Assembly (NCBI RefSeq): GCF_901709675.1
Contig: NC_051098.1
Coordinates: forward strand, 11,996,918-12,060,917
Length of the DNA stretch: 64,000 nt
Source: Syngnathus acus
Taxonomy: Eukaryota > Chordata > Actinopteri > Syngnathiformes > Syngnathidae
Direction: 5' to 3'
In this document: piece by piece, positions 1-10,219 of the stretch
Layout of the letters: every line of letters starts with the position of its first letter
How positions within the stretch are numbered: the stretch's first letter is position 1
Made by a program: the position numbers and the translations under genes
Notes under the pieces: model-generated
What the model saw: the letters and a program-made list of their open reading frames with translations, nothing else
Databases searched by the model: none
Told to the model about the DNA's origin: nothing

Positions 1-152
1 TGCCGGAGAAGCCCGACACCTGCATACAAATAATATCTGTTATCAAAGTAGGTCAACAAGACACTGAAGAAGCTTGTCTGAACGTTTCGCAGGAAAGATA
101 AAACTGTTTTGGGGCTTTGAGTACATTGTCTGCCTAGCTCAAACTATTTATT

Positions 153-480
153 AGTGTGAAGGTGAAACCTTCACACTATTGTTATTGTTGTCCTTTATTA
201 GTGTGAAGGTTTCACCTTCACACTATTGTTATTCCTGTCCTTTATTATTGTGTGAAGGCGATGGCCTTCACACATATGTTATTCTACACCATTCTCTATT
301 ATTAGTGTGAAGGTGTAACCTTCACACTATTGTTATTCCTGTCCTTTATTAGTGTGAAGGTGTAACCTTCACACTATTGTTATTCCTGTCCTTTATTATT
401 ATTATTATTATTATTAGTGTGAAGGTGAAACCTTCACACTATTGTTATTCCTGTCCTTTATTATTAGTGTGAAGGTGAAG
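153..480. repeat. Array of short palindromes (AGTGTGAAGGT...ACCTTCACACT)
   Basis: Six near-perfect 24-25 bp palindromes lie at about 153-177, 200-224, 250-273, 304-328, 351-375 and 416-440. They are separated by a shared AT-rich spacer of the type TATTGTTATTCCTGTCCTTT. A seventh left arm at 466-480 has no nearby partner. The central bases vary between copies (GTGAAAC, GTTTCAC, GTGTAAC), while the arms are nearly constant. A spacer between copies 5 and 6 carries a short ATT microsatellite. No coding potential is evident. Confidence 0.85.
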
Positions 481-540
481 ACATAATTCAACACATTCAA
501 ATCACATTGGGGACATTCCCAAACTTGCCAAATTCAAAAT

Positions 541-1200
541 TTTCACGTTTTCATCTTTTATTTTGAAATTCACACCCAATTCACCAATATTTCCTTTTTC
601 CTTCTCATTTCTACATTTTTCAACCCATTCAACCCATTCCAACTTTCAACTGTTCATTATCTTTCTACCTATTCCACAACTTACCAAAAACTTCACATCT
701 TTTATTTTGAAATTCACACCCAATTCCTTTTTCCCGTCTCATTTCTACATTTTTCAACCGATTCAACCCATTCCAACTTTCAACTGTTCATTATCTTTCT
801 ACCTATTCCACAACTTACCAAAAACTTCACATCTTTTATTTTGAAATTCACACCCAATTCCTTTTTCCCTTCTCATTTCTACATTTTTCAACCGAGTCAA
901 CCCATTCCAACTTTCAACTGTTCATCATTTTTCTACCTATTCCAACACTTCCCAAAAACTTCACATCTTTTATTTTGAAATTCACACCCAATTCCTTTTT
1001 CCCTTCTCATTTCTACATTTTTCAACCGATTCAACCCATTCCAACTTTCAACTGTTCATCATTTTCCTACCTATTCCACAACTTCCCACTTACCAAACAT
1101 TTCACGTTTTCAATTTTGAAATTCACACCCAATTTTCCTAAATTTCCTTTTTCCCTTCTTATTTCTACATTTTTCAACCGATTCAACTTGTTTCAACATC
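541..1200. repeat. Tandem repeat, about 134-145 bp period, five copies
   Basis: The phrase TTTTGAAATTCACACCCAATT recurs with starts near 563, 708, 842, 976 and 1117, so the period is 145, 134, 134 and 141 bp. Each unit continues with a pyrimidine-rich stretch (TTTCAACCGATTCAACCC, then CCTATTCCACAACTT). The long open frames here only reflect the lack of stop codons in this biased sequence. The array sits between an unpaired GTGTGAAGGTGAAG arm at 467-480 and its reverse complement at about 1206-1220. Confidence 0.85.
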
Positions 1201-1436
1201 ATTCTTCTTCACCTTCACACGCAATTTCTTCAGGAATTGCAATTCTAGTTGTGTTTAGTATTGTCTCATGGAAAACTGCAGTCGATGGAAAAGGAAAAAA
1301 AATGTCCAGCAAGAACTTTTCCATTGCTGCTGAGTTTTGATTAGAAGTGCGGTTACACACTGAATTGGTCGGCAGCCAATCACAAGGCACATATGCACAA
1401 ATGATTCACGCTAACTTTCAAGGGTAATGAGCAATC

Positions 1437-1660
1437 ACTGGCGGAGCTAGAGGGGGAGCCCTGGGGGCATTGTCCCCCCCGACACCCAGGTGCCAGGCCA
1501 GATATATTTTTTTTCCCAGGATTATTTCCACCTTATTTCACCCTGTTATTTTTTGTGATCTCAGAATGAATATTTACCATTTTTTCTGAAAATTTTCGGA
1601 ATTTGTAAAAAACATTTTTATATATTTACGGACCACCTAATTTTCTGACACCCAGCGCTC
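1437..1660. mobile_element. Dispersed non-autonomous element, copy A
   Basis: It begins ACTGGCGGAGCTAGAGGGGG, the same start as the element at 3899, followed by a G-rich then C-rich stretch and an AT-rich interior. The right end is not clear. It lies just downstream (in the gene's orientation) of the last visible exon of the cysteine-rich gene and is probably intronic. Confidence 0.5.
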
Positions 1661-1719
1661 CCTCATGGATAAGAGTCTATCCCCCCCACTGTCTTAAATG
1701 ATGGATGTCTTTTGCTCAC

Positions 1720-3630
1720 CCGACTATCAGAACTTAAAACCAGCTCCAGTTCTCCACTAGACTTGCACTGTAGTCTCAGGTGACTTTCAGGCCTTTTCCT
1801 ACATAGGCCTCCACACGCAGCTCTCCCAGGAGGCTCTACGCACACACACAGACCGAGTTCTCCGTCATACCCCTCATAGTCTTCTGCAGATGGACACACC
1901 TGCAGAAAAGATAGGCTGTCATTTAGATTATCGCTCCGCTCACATTCATAAAGGTGCTGTCAGCTGAGTGGGTGAAAGGTTATTTACACTGTCATGTCAA
2001 AAGACATACAGCATATCCGGATAGTGTTTGCATTTCACATTTGGCTCTTTGGTCCTTTGCTTCACTCTCAGTTTAGGTGAAAGGTTATTTACACTGTTAC
2101 GTCAAAAGACATTCCACATTTGGCTCTTTGGGCTACTTTCAGTTTTTGCATCCATGTGTGCAATCACATGACCTGCGTCTTGCAGTGACTTGACCACTCA
2201 TGTCGGTCCAAACACTCTCCATGCTGAGTCCGTGTTTTTCCATCCCTGCAGATGCTGTACACTTTGTGCACACACACATCTTCACCGTCGATGGGCTGAT
2301 AATTGAGGGTACATTGGCACTGCCCGTCACTCCTCTGTGGAAAAGTCAATAAGGTTCTGTTATATAACTACAAATACAATTCTAAAAGATTATGCAACAT
2401 TGTACCACTGTTAATTTATTCAATTCAATGAGATAAATGAGATGGGAAATAGAATCAAATCTATTCTCCATGAGTGTAACGGTGAGACAGAAACTAGATC
2501 CCGCTGTGCACGTGGGAACCTGATCTGCTCATCTTTCAGCTTGATGCAACAGATTGTTCAGGTTTCTTAGCTTAGTGCTGAATGATGAGAGTTAATTGGG
2601 TAGAGAATAAACAGAGGAGCATCTCACCTGAAAATTCTGTCCTTCTCCCGGGCAGATGCAGGTGTCCTGGCCAGAGTGAGGCTGCTGAGCCACCGAGCCA
2701 CACGGGAGGGATGCGGACAGACCCGGTCTGGGACAATAATGTTGAGGAGGACACTCGAGACACTTTTCCATTGCCATACTATTTGCAGCAGGCCCATACG
2801 TTCCCCTTGGACAAGGAATTGGAGTCATGCTATCCGGTAGGCAGTAAAAACCTGACAAAAGCAAGACCATCACAAAAAGAAGTTGAGTTTCAGGTATCAA
2901 GCAGATTTGTATTTTATTAACACATATTAATTGATGAATGGGCTAAATTAATTACCGTATTTTCCAGACTATAAGGCGCACTGGACTATAAGGCACACCT
3001 TCAATGAATGGCCCATTTTAAAACTTTGTCCTTATATAAGGCGCACCGGACTATAAGGTGCACCATTAATGCATCATGTCAGATTTTTAATCCAAATCAA
3101 ATCATTCTCCATTTTATCTTTTTTATTTCAACTTCAGACGCAACAAATTACTTTATAATCACAAAATAATGATCCATAGTCTTTCTGATTCATGATTCAT
3201 AGTCTTCAGTGGGCCACTTATGATTGATTTCATGACACAATGCTCCGGGCCATTTTAAATTTAGGAATTTGGTCCATACATAAGGCGCACCGGACTAAAA
3301 GGCGCACTGTCGGCTTTAGAGAAAATTTTAGGTTTATAGGTGCGCCATATAGTCCGGAACATACGGTAATAAATTGATTGAGCAATTCTTTAATGACATT
3401 TATGTTACGTTACGTTGCATTATTTTACATTACATTAAATTAAATTACTGGAGTCTTGCTAATGTGTGTAGACTAGCACAATATAAAACACATTTGTACA
3501 TACCAGGTTGACAGAATGGTCTTTCTTGGACATATCGGCTGATATTATCTCCATAAACAGAATGCAGACCACAGGAAAGCAACAAAAAACAAAGATACCT
3601 CATTAGATCATTACAGCATCCTTCTGGCAT
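1720..3630 (-). CDS. Cysteine-rich (GCC2/GCC3, ephrin-receptor-like) secreted or membrane protein, 5' part only
   Basis: Four phase-compatible exons are visible: 3504-3630, 2628-2851, 2173-2334 and 1720-1899, giving 231 codons. The last exon ends at a good GTGAGC donor, so the gene continues beyond the left edge. Exon 1 encodes a signal peptide (MRYLCFLLLSCGLHSVYG core; the start could be 3630 or 3603). Exon 2 has the spacing CPRGTYGP...C..C....C......C..........C.C, which resembles the GCC2/GCC3 (ephrin-receptor-like) cysteine module seen in large extracellular proteins. Exons 3 and 4 add more cysteine pairs (QCQC, CVCV). It could also be read as a TNF-receptor-like cysteine domain, but the CPxGTYG start favours GCC2/GCC3. 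The exon 3 donor (GTCATG) is weak. I do not recognise the specific gene. Confidence 0.65.
2953..3368. mobile_element. MITE-like element with TACCGTAT termini and internal ACTATAAGGCGCAC repeats
   Basis: The element starts TACCGTATTTTCCAGACTAT and ends with the inverted form ATAGTCCGGAACATACGGTA. The interior holds several copies of ACTATAAGGCGCAC near both ends. This 'actataaggcgcac' family is very common in fish genomes. It lies in intron 1 of the cysteine-rich gene. It has no coding capacity. Confidence 0.8.
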
Positions 3631-5019
3631 GGCGACGACCCAAAAATAAAGAGATACTCTATTAGATGGAGCTCTCCACATTTATTTGACTGTTAATAAG
3701 ACGCAAAGGGAACACACGAGCTCGTGCTTGGTCTGCACGACTTTCATTAGCATGCTGAATGATTTATAGAGCGGCAGAGGGAGAGTAGAAAGTATCACAT
3801 TGCTCTATTTGTTCTTCTTGATGCAAGAATGAGCATGAAAGTGATTCATGATCTTGAGCACATTCTAATATTCTGTACCTCAAACACAACTCGCTAATAC
3901 TGGCGGAGCTAGAGGGGGGCTGCAGGGGCACTGACCCCCTCATGTAAAAGTGGAGTTTATAAAAAAAAAAGTTTTTTTTGTTTGTGTGGACCTCTTGAAA
4001 TATCTTTAAGGGACCCAAGGGGGAAAGAAATCCTAGCTCCCCCAGTGTTTGCAAAAACTCCATTGTGACCTACCATTATACGAATAGCACATTCATTCTT
4101 GAGCTGTGTTTACTCACTAAAGGTGACATCGGTGTTATTCACATTTCGTGACTGTTCCATGCGTCATCGGGCATTCGTATCTGGGAAGCAAGTGTAAATT
4201 CGAAGAAACCCCTCCATGCTTTCAGTTGTTGTTTTTTTAAATTGTTGTCTTTTTCCCTGAGAACTTTTTCACAGAAAAGTGTAACCTTCAAACAGCTGCA
4301 ATCTGTGGGTGCATGCCTGAGTGAAATAAATACAAATCAGGTTGTTAACCTTTGCTCCATTTTCTTCGTTCTACATTGCAGAAACTTATAGTATAAAAGG
4401 ATCATTTTTTTCCAGATATCTCAGTATGTGTTGTGTACATTCGACATGCAGGAAGGTGATGTTTTCATGGACAGGAATGCACACATCTCTTATTATTGTG
4501 TTGACCAGACTTTGGACGACAGCTATAACTTAGTTAGCTCATCATGGCAACCGTGGACTATGACCTTGGGGTGACGAGTCGTGGCTTACCTAAGACCCAC
4601 TTTAAGCAGCAGAACATGCAGCAATGGCATTGCATTTGTGCAAAAGTGCTAAAGTCCTTTTTACATCATCAGCATTGGTGATTGACTTATTTTTGGGTCT
4701 GTGATGTGTTAACAAAAATGATTTGGACAAAAATAAAAAAAAGTACCATTGCAGACGCTGCCTCATTTGTACATCATGAAATTAATAATACCTCGTAGAC
4801 TTTCCCCATTATCATAATTGAAGATTGCTTGTTTATCTTCATGGTGATATTTGAGGATATTATCTGAAAGTGGTTTGACATCATTATCTCTAATCATGCT
4901 ATGTCCATAAAATGAAAGCTTTATAGCAGTTCATCTGTGTGCGTAGTGTGTTTGTGAGTGCAAGTGTGCTATGTTGTGTTCCGTCACCCGTGTGACCCTC
5001 CACGTGTTGACTATTGACA
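3631..5019. other. Intergenic region between divergent cysteine-rich gene and apolipoprotein gene
   Basis: This holds the presumed promoters of the two divergent genes and one MITE at 3899-4046. I see no other coding exon or RNA gene. Confidence 0.5.
3899..4046. mobile_element. MITE-like element, copy B, 148 bp
   Basis: It begins ACTGGCGGAGCTAGAGG and ends CTAGCTCCCCCAGT, an imperfect inverted repeat of about 14 bp. It shares its start with the element at 1437. A small internal A and T run is present. No target-site duplication could be assigned. Confidence 0.65.
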
Positions 5020-5040
5020 CAGGCAAGATCTGATAACAAG

Positions 5041-5097
5041 GCGCTTTATAAGGCCGACAGTGCCGAGAGGTTGCTCTATAGACACCTTGAAGCTCAG
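5041..5097 (+). promoter_or_regulatory. Probable core promoter and non-coding exon 1 of the apolipoprotein gene
   Basis: A TATA-like CTTTATAAGG lies at about 5044-5053, followed by a short leader that ends in CAG with a GTAAGG donor at 5098. A TATA box plus a short untranslated first exon fits the APOA1/A4/A5 gene architecture. The transcription start is not determined. Confidence 0.4.
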
Positions 5098-5219
5098 GTA
5101 AGGGCCAACAATGGTTTCTCTGTCTTTCCTTGACTAAAAATACAGAATGTATGAAGATAATACAATTTTCATGGCAGAGTCAAGGATTAATGTATTCTAT
5201 CCTCCACAGAAAAGAAAAT

Positions 5220-6447
5220 ATGCATTCAGAAAAAGTGATGGTCATCATTTGCACCTTTGCCATCTTGGCAATTTCAGGTATTTAATTTTCAATATTATTG
5301 TCAATAGAGTATCACTGTATTCTTGTATAAATTTCACTATTTTTACCACACATTTACAAAAACATTTTTATTTTATTATATTTGTATTCTTATTTATTTC
5401 TATATAGTTTATATATTTATTTATTTTATTTTTATTATTTTTATTCTATTTTTTTCTTGCAGCTTACCCACATCGTGGCACCAGGGAAGTGACCTGGACT
5501 GATTCCAAGGCTAATCAGGCTCAACCCAAATCAGAAATCACAAAAGAAGCAGAGTAAGTTGATATTTTAGGACAGCATACTGTATATTTATTAGTACGTT
5601 TTGAATCTTTCTTTATTTGTAATTGGGAGCTGCAACTAATTAATAGCCAAAATATTCAAACCGAGTGGTTATGTCCCGTAGTAAAATCTACAAGAGCCAA
5701 ATTGACGACAGCAGCCTCTACCACAACGAGGACGAGTACAACAAAAACCCGGTTTCGGATGAGATGCAGCGTAAGATCATCGGGGAGTCAGACCGCCTTC
5801 GAGCCCGTTTGCATCAGGAACTGGCACAGCTGAGGGAGAGGCTGGCTCCGTCCCCAGCCCACCTCGCCTCCATGCTGGCCAGCGTGAGGGAACGCTTGGC
5901 CCCGCTTGCCCAGCAACTCGACAACAACACACAGGGCCTGTGCAACCAGCTCAAGATGTACGTCAGTCCGGAGGTCAACCCGTATCCGGAGGTCCACGGC
6001 TGGATGACGCAAGAGCTGGAGCAGAGTGCCTCCAAGATGGCTGACATCCTAGCTGAATTCATGTCTCAAACCAGAGAGGTGACGGAACGCCTGAGAGAGA
6101 TGAGTGAGGTGGAGGTGGCTCATGAGGATTTCTGGCGTGGATTTAGTTCTAGGCTAGAATCAGAAGTGAAGTCACTCAAGGCAGAGGTACAGAATAGTTT
6201 GGAGACTCTTAAAGCAGAACTCGCCGATCAGTCTGAAAGCGTGCGGCCCCTCAAGGCCGCGGTGGAATGCTTCTGCCAACTCCAAACTTCTCAAGCCAGG
6301 ATTGAGAGATTGCTCACGTCAATGGAGGAGGAGCTGGAAGTCCAGTTGAGTTCTTCCCACCCTGTATATTCTGGTGGCTTATTGCAGGAAGACTTCTCTG
6401 TCAAACTGTCCGCTCTCATCCAGGACATTTTGCATTCAGTGCAGTGA
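5220..6447 (+). CDS. apoa5: Apolipoprotein A-V-like (APOA1/A4/A5/E family)
   Basis: Three coding exons (5220-5277, 5463-5553, 5682-6447) follow a non-coding exon and give 304 aa, or 298 aa from the second Met at 5238. Exon 2 encodes a signal peptide (MVIICTFAILAIS). The large last exon is an uninterrupted set of amphipathic helices of the exchangeable apolipoprotein type, with repeated RERLAP-like elements. A block LCNQLKMYVSPEV and a C-terminal helix ending ILHSVQ resemble APOA5. The exon structure (untranslated exon, signal exon, short exon, long exon) is that of the APOA1/A4/A5 group. Such proteins bind lipoprotein surfaces, and APOA5 promotes triglyceride hydrolysis by lipoprotein lipase. 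The acceptor of the last exon (GTCCCGTAG) has a poor pyrimidine tract but is the only phase-compatible site I found. APOA4 or another member cannot be excluded. Confidence 0.65.
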
Positions 6448-7707
6448 CATGTCAATACAGAGACGATAAACCGAGACACCCTCACCCGCTTGTTTGTTTA
6501 GCACATTGTTGGCTTACAAGGTAGTGACCAGCCTTTACATAACCTACTGGGTCAAAGGTAACCCAAATTGGGTGAAATCGCTCATCCACCACTGCATAGG
6601 TGTCAAACCCAAGGCCCGGGGGCCAGATACGGCCCACCACATCATTTTATGCGGCCCGCGAAGACAAAGTTTGCATTGAATTTGTGTCTTTACTGAAATA
6701 ACAAATTGTCCTCACTTTTAAAAAAAATAGGGACGTTGCTAGCAATTTTTATTACAATTCGTCTTTTTAAAATATTTGATTCCAAAACGAGTTATTCATC
6801 GGTTTGTTGTGGAGCTGAGAGTGTATGACATGTCAACCCAGCGAATCGGGGTGAGGATTTGAACCAGCACGTCGGGTCAAGATTTTGTTCCATCAATAGG
6901 TAGAAACGATAACAAGAAATGTGTTTCCAGAATATCAATATAGCTGCGATTGAAAATTCTTGTGTTTAAAGTCAGCAGTATTACCATTAACAGTTTCTAA
7001 TCATGTTACCAGTCCTGCAATTCTAATGGATGTTCTTCAAATGCAAATTAAGTTTTTCTCTTCAATGTAACGAAAACCATCACATGCACTCCAGGAAGGA
7101 TTTTTGCAGGATCCGTCCTTATTTTCAAAATGGCTTCCTCTAATGAACATTTGAAGGGAAATCTTGTTGTGACAACAAACTTTTAGTTAGTAGTTGCTTG
7201 TCAAATGTTTTTATTGTTTTGTGTGTTAACACAGAAATTTAGTAGTATTTTTTGTAGATACAAAAAAAAACTGTTAAAAAAATATATTTTGTTGTTGGTG
7301 TTTGTTTCATGTTTGTAGTGAAGTCTTTTACAGTACATATGTAAACGTTAGGGCACTACATGATGTGTATGTACAGAAACTTTTTTGTCAATAATTATGT
7401 AAATATTTTCTATATTGCTGTAAACAAACTCATGGGAAATGTAACTGTAAATGATTCTGTTTTATTTTAATCTCACAAGAAAGGAAACACTACAGTGCAA
7501 ATGAATGACAGGAAGTAGATAAAGGCATTTGCTTTAACACACACAAAAAATTTGAACTGCCTTTCATCCATTCAACAATTTTCTACTGGAAGATGGCTGA
7601 AAATATAATATGAATGCAAATATTTGCTACTTTGATTTCTGATATTTAATGAGATGTTGTTTTTTAATAGATGGAGTACATCTTGGGTTGTAAACATAAT
7701 ATTGGGA
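6448..7707. other. Intergenic, 3' flank of the apolipoprotein gene with one dispersed repeat
   Basis: AT-rich sequence holding the presumed 3' UTR and the repeat at 6597-6760. I see no further exon. Confidence 0.5.
6597..6760. repeat. Dispersed repeat family (GGCCCACCACATC), copy 1
   Basis: GGTGTCAAACCCAAGGCCC, then ACGGCCCACCACATC and TTTTATGCGGCCCGC, match the copy at 27838-28000. The similarity continues through ACAAATTGTC and TGCTAGCA. It is a common fish interspersed repeat, probably derived from a hAT-like transposon (my inference). Confidence 0.7.
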
Positions 7708-7968
7708 TCAGTTGAAGTCATGAGGTAAATGGCGCGTCCTCCAAAACCTCTTGAGTACAAACCAGCCACCAAGAACCAACAGAGCGCAGGCGGCCGATCC
7801 AAAAACCACCCCAACAACCAGGCCCGTCACATTCAGGTCATTATTCCGAGATTCCAAATTATTGTCACCTGATGGTATACAGAAGATCAATAAAGTTTGA
7901 ATGCTTCCTAGCTGAAGCATGTGATGTAGGCAAAATATACTCACTGTAAGTTTCTGCAGAAGGCCTGT
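7708..7968 (-). CDS. C-terminal exons of an unidentified single-pass membrane protein
   Basis: Two exons are supported: a 24-nt exon (7945-7968) with acceptor CAACCCACAG and donor GTGAGTA, and a last exon (7708-7868) with acceptor ACCATCAG. Together they read RPSAETYSDNNLES, an N-glycosylation sequon (NVT), a transmembrane helix (about 22 residues from GLVVGVV to LVLGGWFV), a basic stop-transfer segment (LKRFWRTRH) and a stop. The layout is that of a type I membrane protein with a very short cytoplasmic tail. The upstream exons should lie at higher coordinates, but I found none that join convincingly. It may be a broken gene or have small divergent exons. Confidence 0.45.
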   Translation of the reverse strand, partial: TGLLQKLTVSIFCLHHMLQLGSIQTLLIFCIPSGDNNLESRNNDLNVTGLVVGVVFGSAACALLVLGGWFVLKRFWRTRHLPHDFN

Positions 7969-10219
7969 CTGTGGGTTGCAAAGAAGAAAAGAAGTGGGGG
8001 AGTAAAATATCATTTTTGGAGATTAACAGGCATGAATGGCAGTTAGATGTGAAATACTGTGCAAAGCTGTAAACCGATCACGTTTGCCAAAAGCTATAAA
8101 GTGTCCAAGCAAACAGGACTAAACTTTTTGTAATTTCCCTTGCATGTCAAAGCTGACTTTTGTCTCATTTGTATGCTGTATGATATAGTGCACATAGCTA
8201 CAGGCAACATCAACTGCTCAAGTGAGAGAGTGTCATTGTTCACAAGAGGAGACAAGAAAAGAAGCATTAATCTGCCCCATGATGAAACGGGACATTTGTT
8301 ATACTATCCACAAATCACGTCACTCCATACTATCTCCATCACTCACGACTTACGTCCTAAGACTCATCGACACAAAACCCTTGAAAATATCATATCTCTC
8401 AATTTAATCACACTATTCTTCCTCCTGATAATCCATTTGGGTGAATGGGTTATTTAAAGTTGGTGAATGTGCTGGAACAAAATGTCCCAAAGTCGCATTA
8501 TTATCCTGAGAGGAACAAATAGCAATGAATCACAAAGCCAAAATGGAAATGGACAATATTGGTATTATTTTACGGATTAGACGGTTTAATTCCTCAAGGC
8601 TGAAGGGATGTTGAGTTGATTTGGGTGGGAAAAGATACACTGGGGATTGCACACGTGATCACCTATGTGCACCCACTTCATCGAATGTAAAATTTTGCAA
8701 TTACAAAAGTATTACAGGAAAAACAAAAATAAAATTACTGTGCAAATGTATTCATACTCATCAACAGGCACGTTAGCCTTGAGTGCGTATCTCTGCTGCC
8801 GTCTAGTGGCCAAAAAAGGACAAACAAATGTGTCAGAAAAGTCCCAGGACTTCTTTCTTTTTCACCTTCTTTCTTATACTTCTAGGCCAGATGGTGTTAA
8901 CGAAACAAAACATAAGAAAATAATAGAATAGTAGAAGGGAGTCAATTGAGGATCTCAGGACAAGTATTTAAATTCTTTAGTAAATCTTGCATTGAAAGAG
9001 AAGCATTGCTCTTCACTTTTCAACTTTGGCGGCCTTCTGTGAAATTAAAGATACATTCCTGCAAAGAGTCAACAATCACTTGTGTGTCTGCCACCAGTGA
9101 GTTTCAGTGGAAACGAGAAACACGCAAACCCGAGTCTTCATCACATGACAAAAAAATCATGTGCTTGCATCCTAATCAAATCATGCCCAGAGCACCACCC
9201 AAAAAAAGGACTGAAAAAGTAAACCATATAGGATAAAACCTGTTTATTTCCACAATTGTGATCAAGTCTGATGTATTTGGAGGAGTGTAATTTAAATCTC
9301 TGTTTCATAATGCTCAATTGGATGCTCACTAGCACTATCTGGAAATTCTGGAAATTAAGTCACATTGCCTAGAGACGAAAGAAAAGCAAGGAACAGGAAG
9401 TATGGAGTTAAAAAAAGGATTTCCTCGCTTTCCTCTGGACTGCTTCCTGTCCAATGGTCAATATATGCAGCACACTTCTCCACCAATTCTCTCATCACAA
9501 TGTCTGTTTTTTGTTGTTCTTTTTTTTGTTTTTTTTGCAGCAACATGCTATTGGGCCAAGAGTTCGGCAGACGTGAAGTGAATAATGCGTTTGACAGCAG
9601 ATCCGCTCTCACTCGCACTCTTAGCACACTTCATTGCTGCTTTTCAAGTCAAGATTGACTCTGTGCTCTCCTTATGTGTTATTTCTCCCCAGACGGCATT
9701 CACTCTTTTTGGTCTGTGTGTAGGGGGGGGGTCAGTTGTCCATGCACCCAGAAACTAAGTGCATCAAGCTCGTGACACGGCCACATCCCAAACTACAAGG
9801 GGGTGTGCACATTTATGCAATCAGATTGTTTCAGTTGTTTATCTCCCATCTCGAAAAATATTTCACTTTTCATTTGTTTGTAAAGGCTGTACATCACAAT
9901 GTTGTGAGCTATATACGGTTTTGAATTAAGTACATTATTTTTAAAATACTTTATTCCTTAAAATTATAAAGTGACATTACTTTTTTGTGCTTTGTCTTTT
10001 TAACTGAGGAGGGGGGAACCTGGTGGTCTCATCCCCCCTTCTGTCAGACGCCGAGCGCACGACCCACTTTTCCATCCACATCCCATTTCATCGCGAGTCT
10101 TGGTTGGCCCTGGTGCGCGTTCGTCACGGGTTTTTCTGTCGCGAAAACGGCGTGATTCAACGTTTTCGGTTTGTTTTCGCTATAACGGCGCAGCAGCACA
10201 CCGACGTGAACATGTCGAG
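7969..10219. other. Intergenic, plus layn promoter
   Basis: No coding exon could be supported on either strand. The last 200 bp (about 10040-10219) are CpG-rich compared with the surroundings and probably hold the layn promoter and 5' UTR. Confidence 0.4.

Noticed and set aside
153-440. CRISPR-like array of palindromic repeats
   Set aside because: The DNA is eukaryotic, the spacers are near-identical rather than unique, and no cas genes exist.
563-1340. Long plus-strand ORFs rich in Phe, Ser and Pro
   Set aside because: They follow a pyrimidine-rich tandem repeat with few stop codons and have no recognisable domain or splice structure.
3764-4063. Minus-strand 99-codon ORF
   Set aside because: It overlaps the MITE at 3899-4046 and has no domain or splice support.
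9355-9658. Overlapping ORFs on both strands near 9355-9658 as upstream exons of the orphan membrane protein
   Set aside because: No signal peptide, no cysteine pattern and no phase-compatible splice sites join them to 7968.
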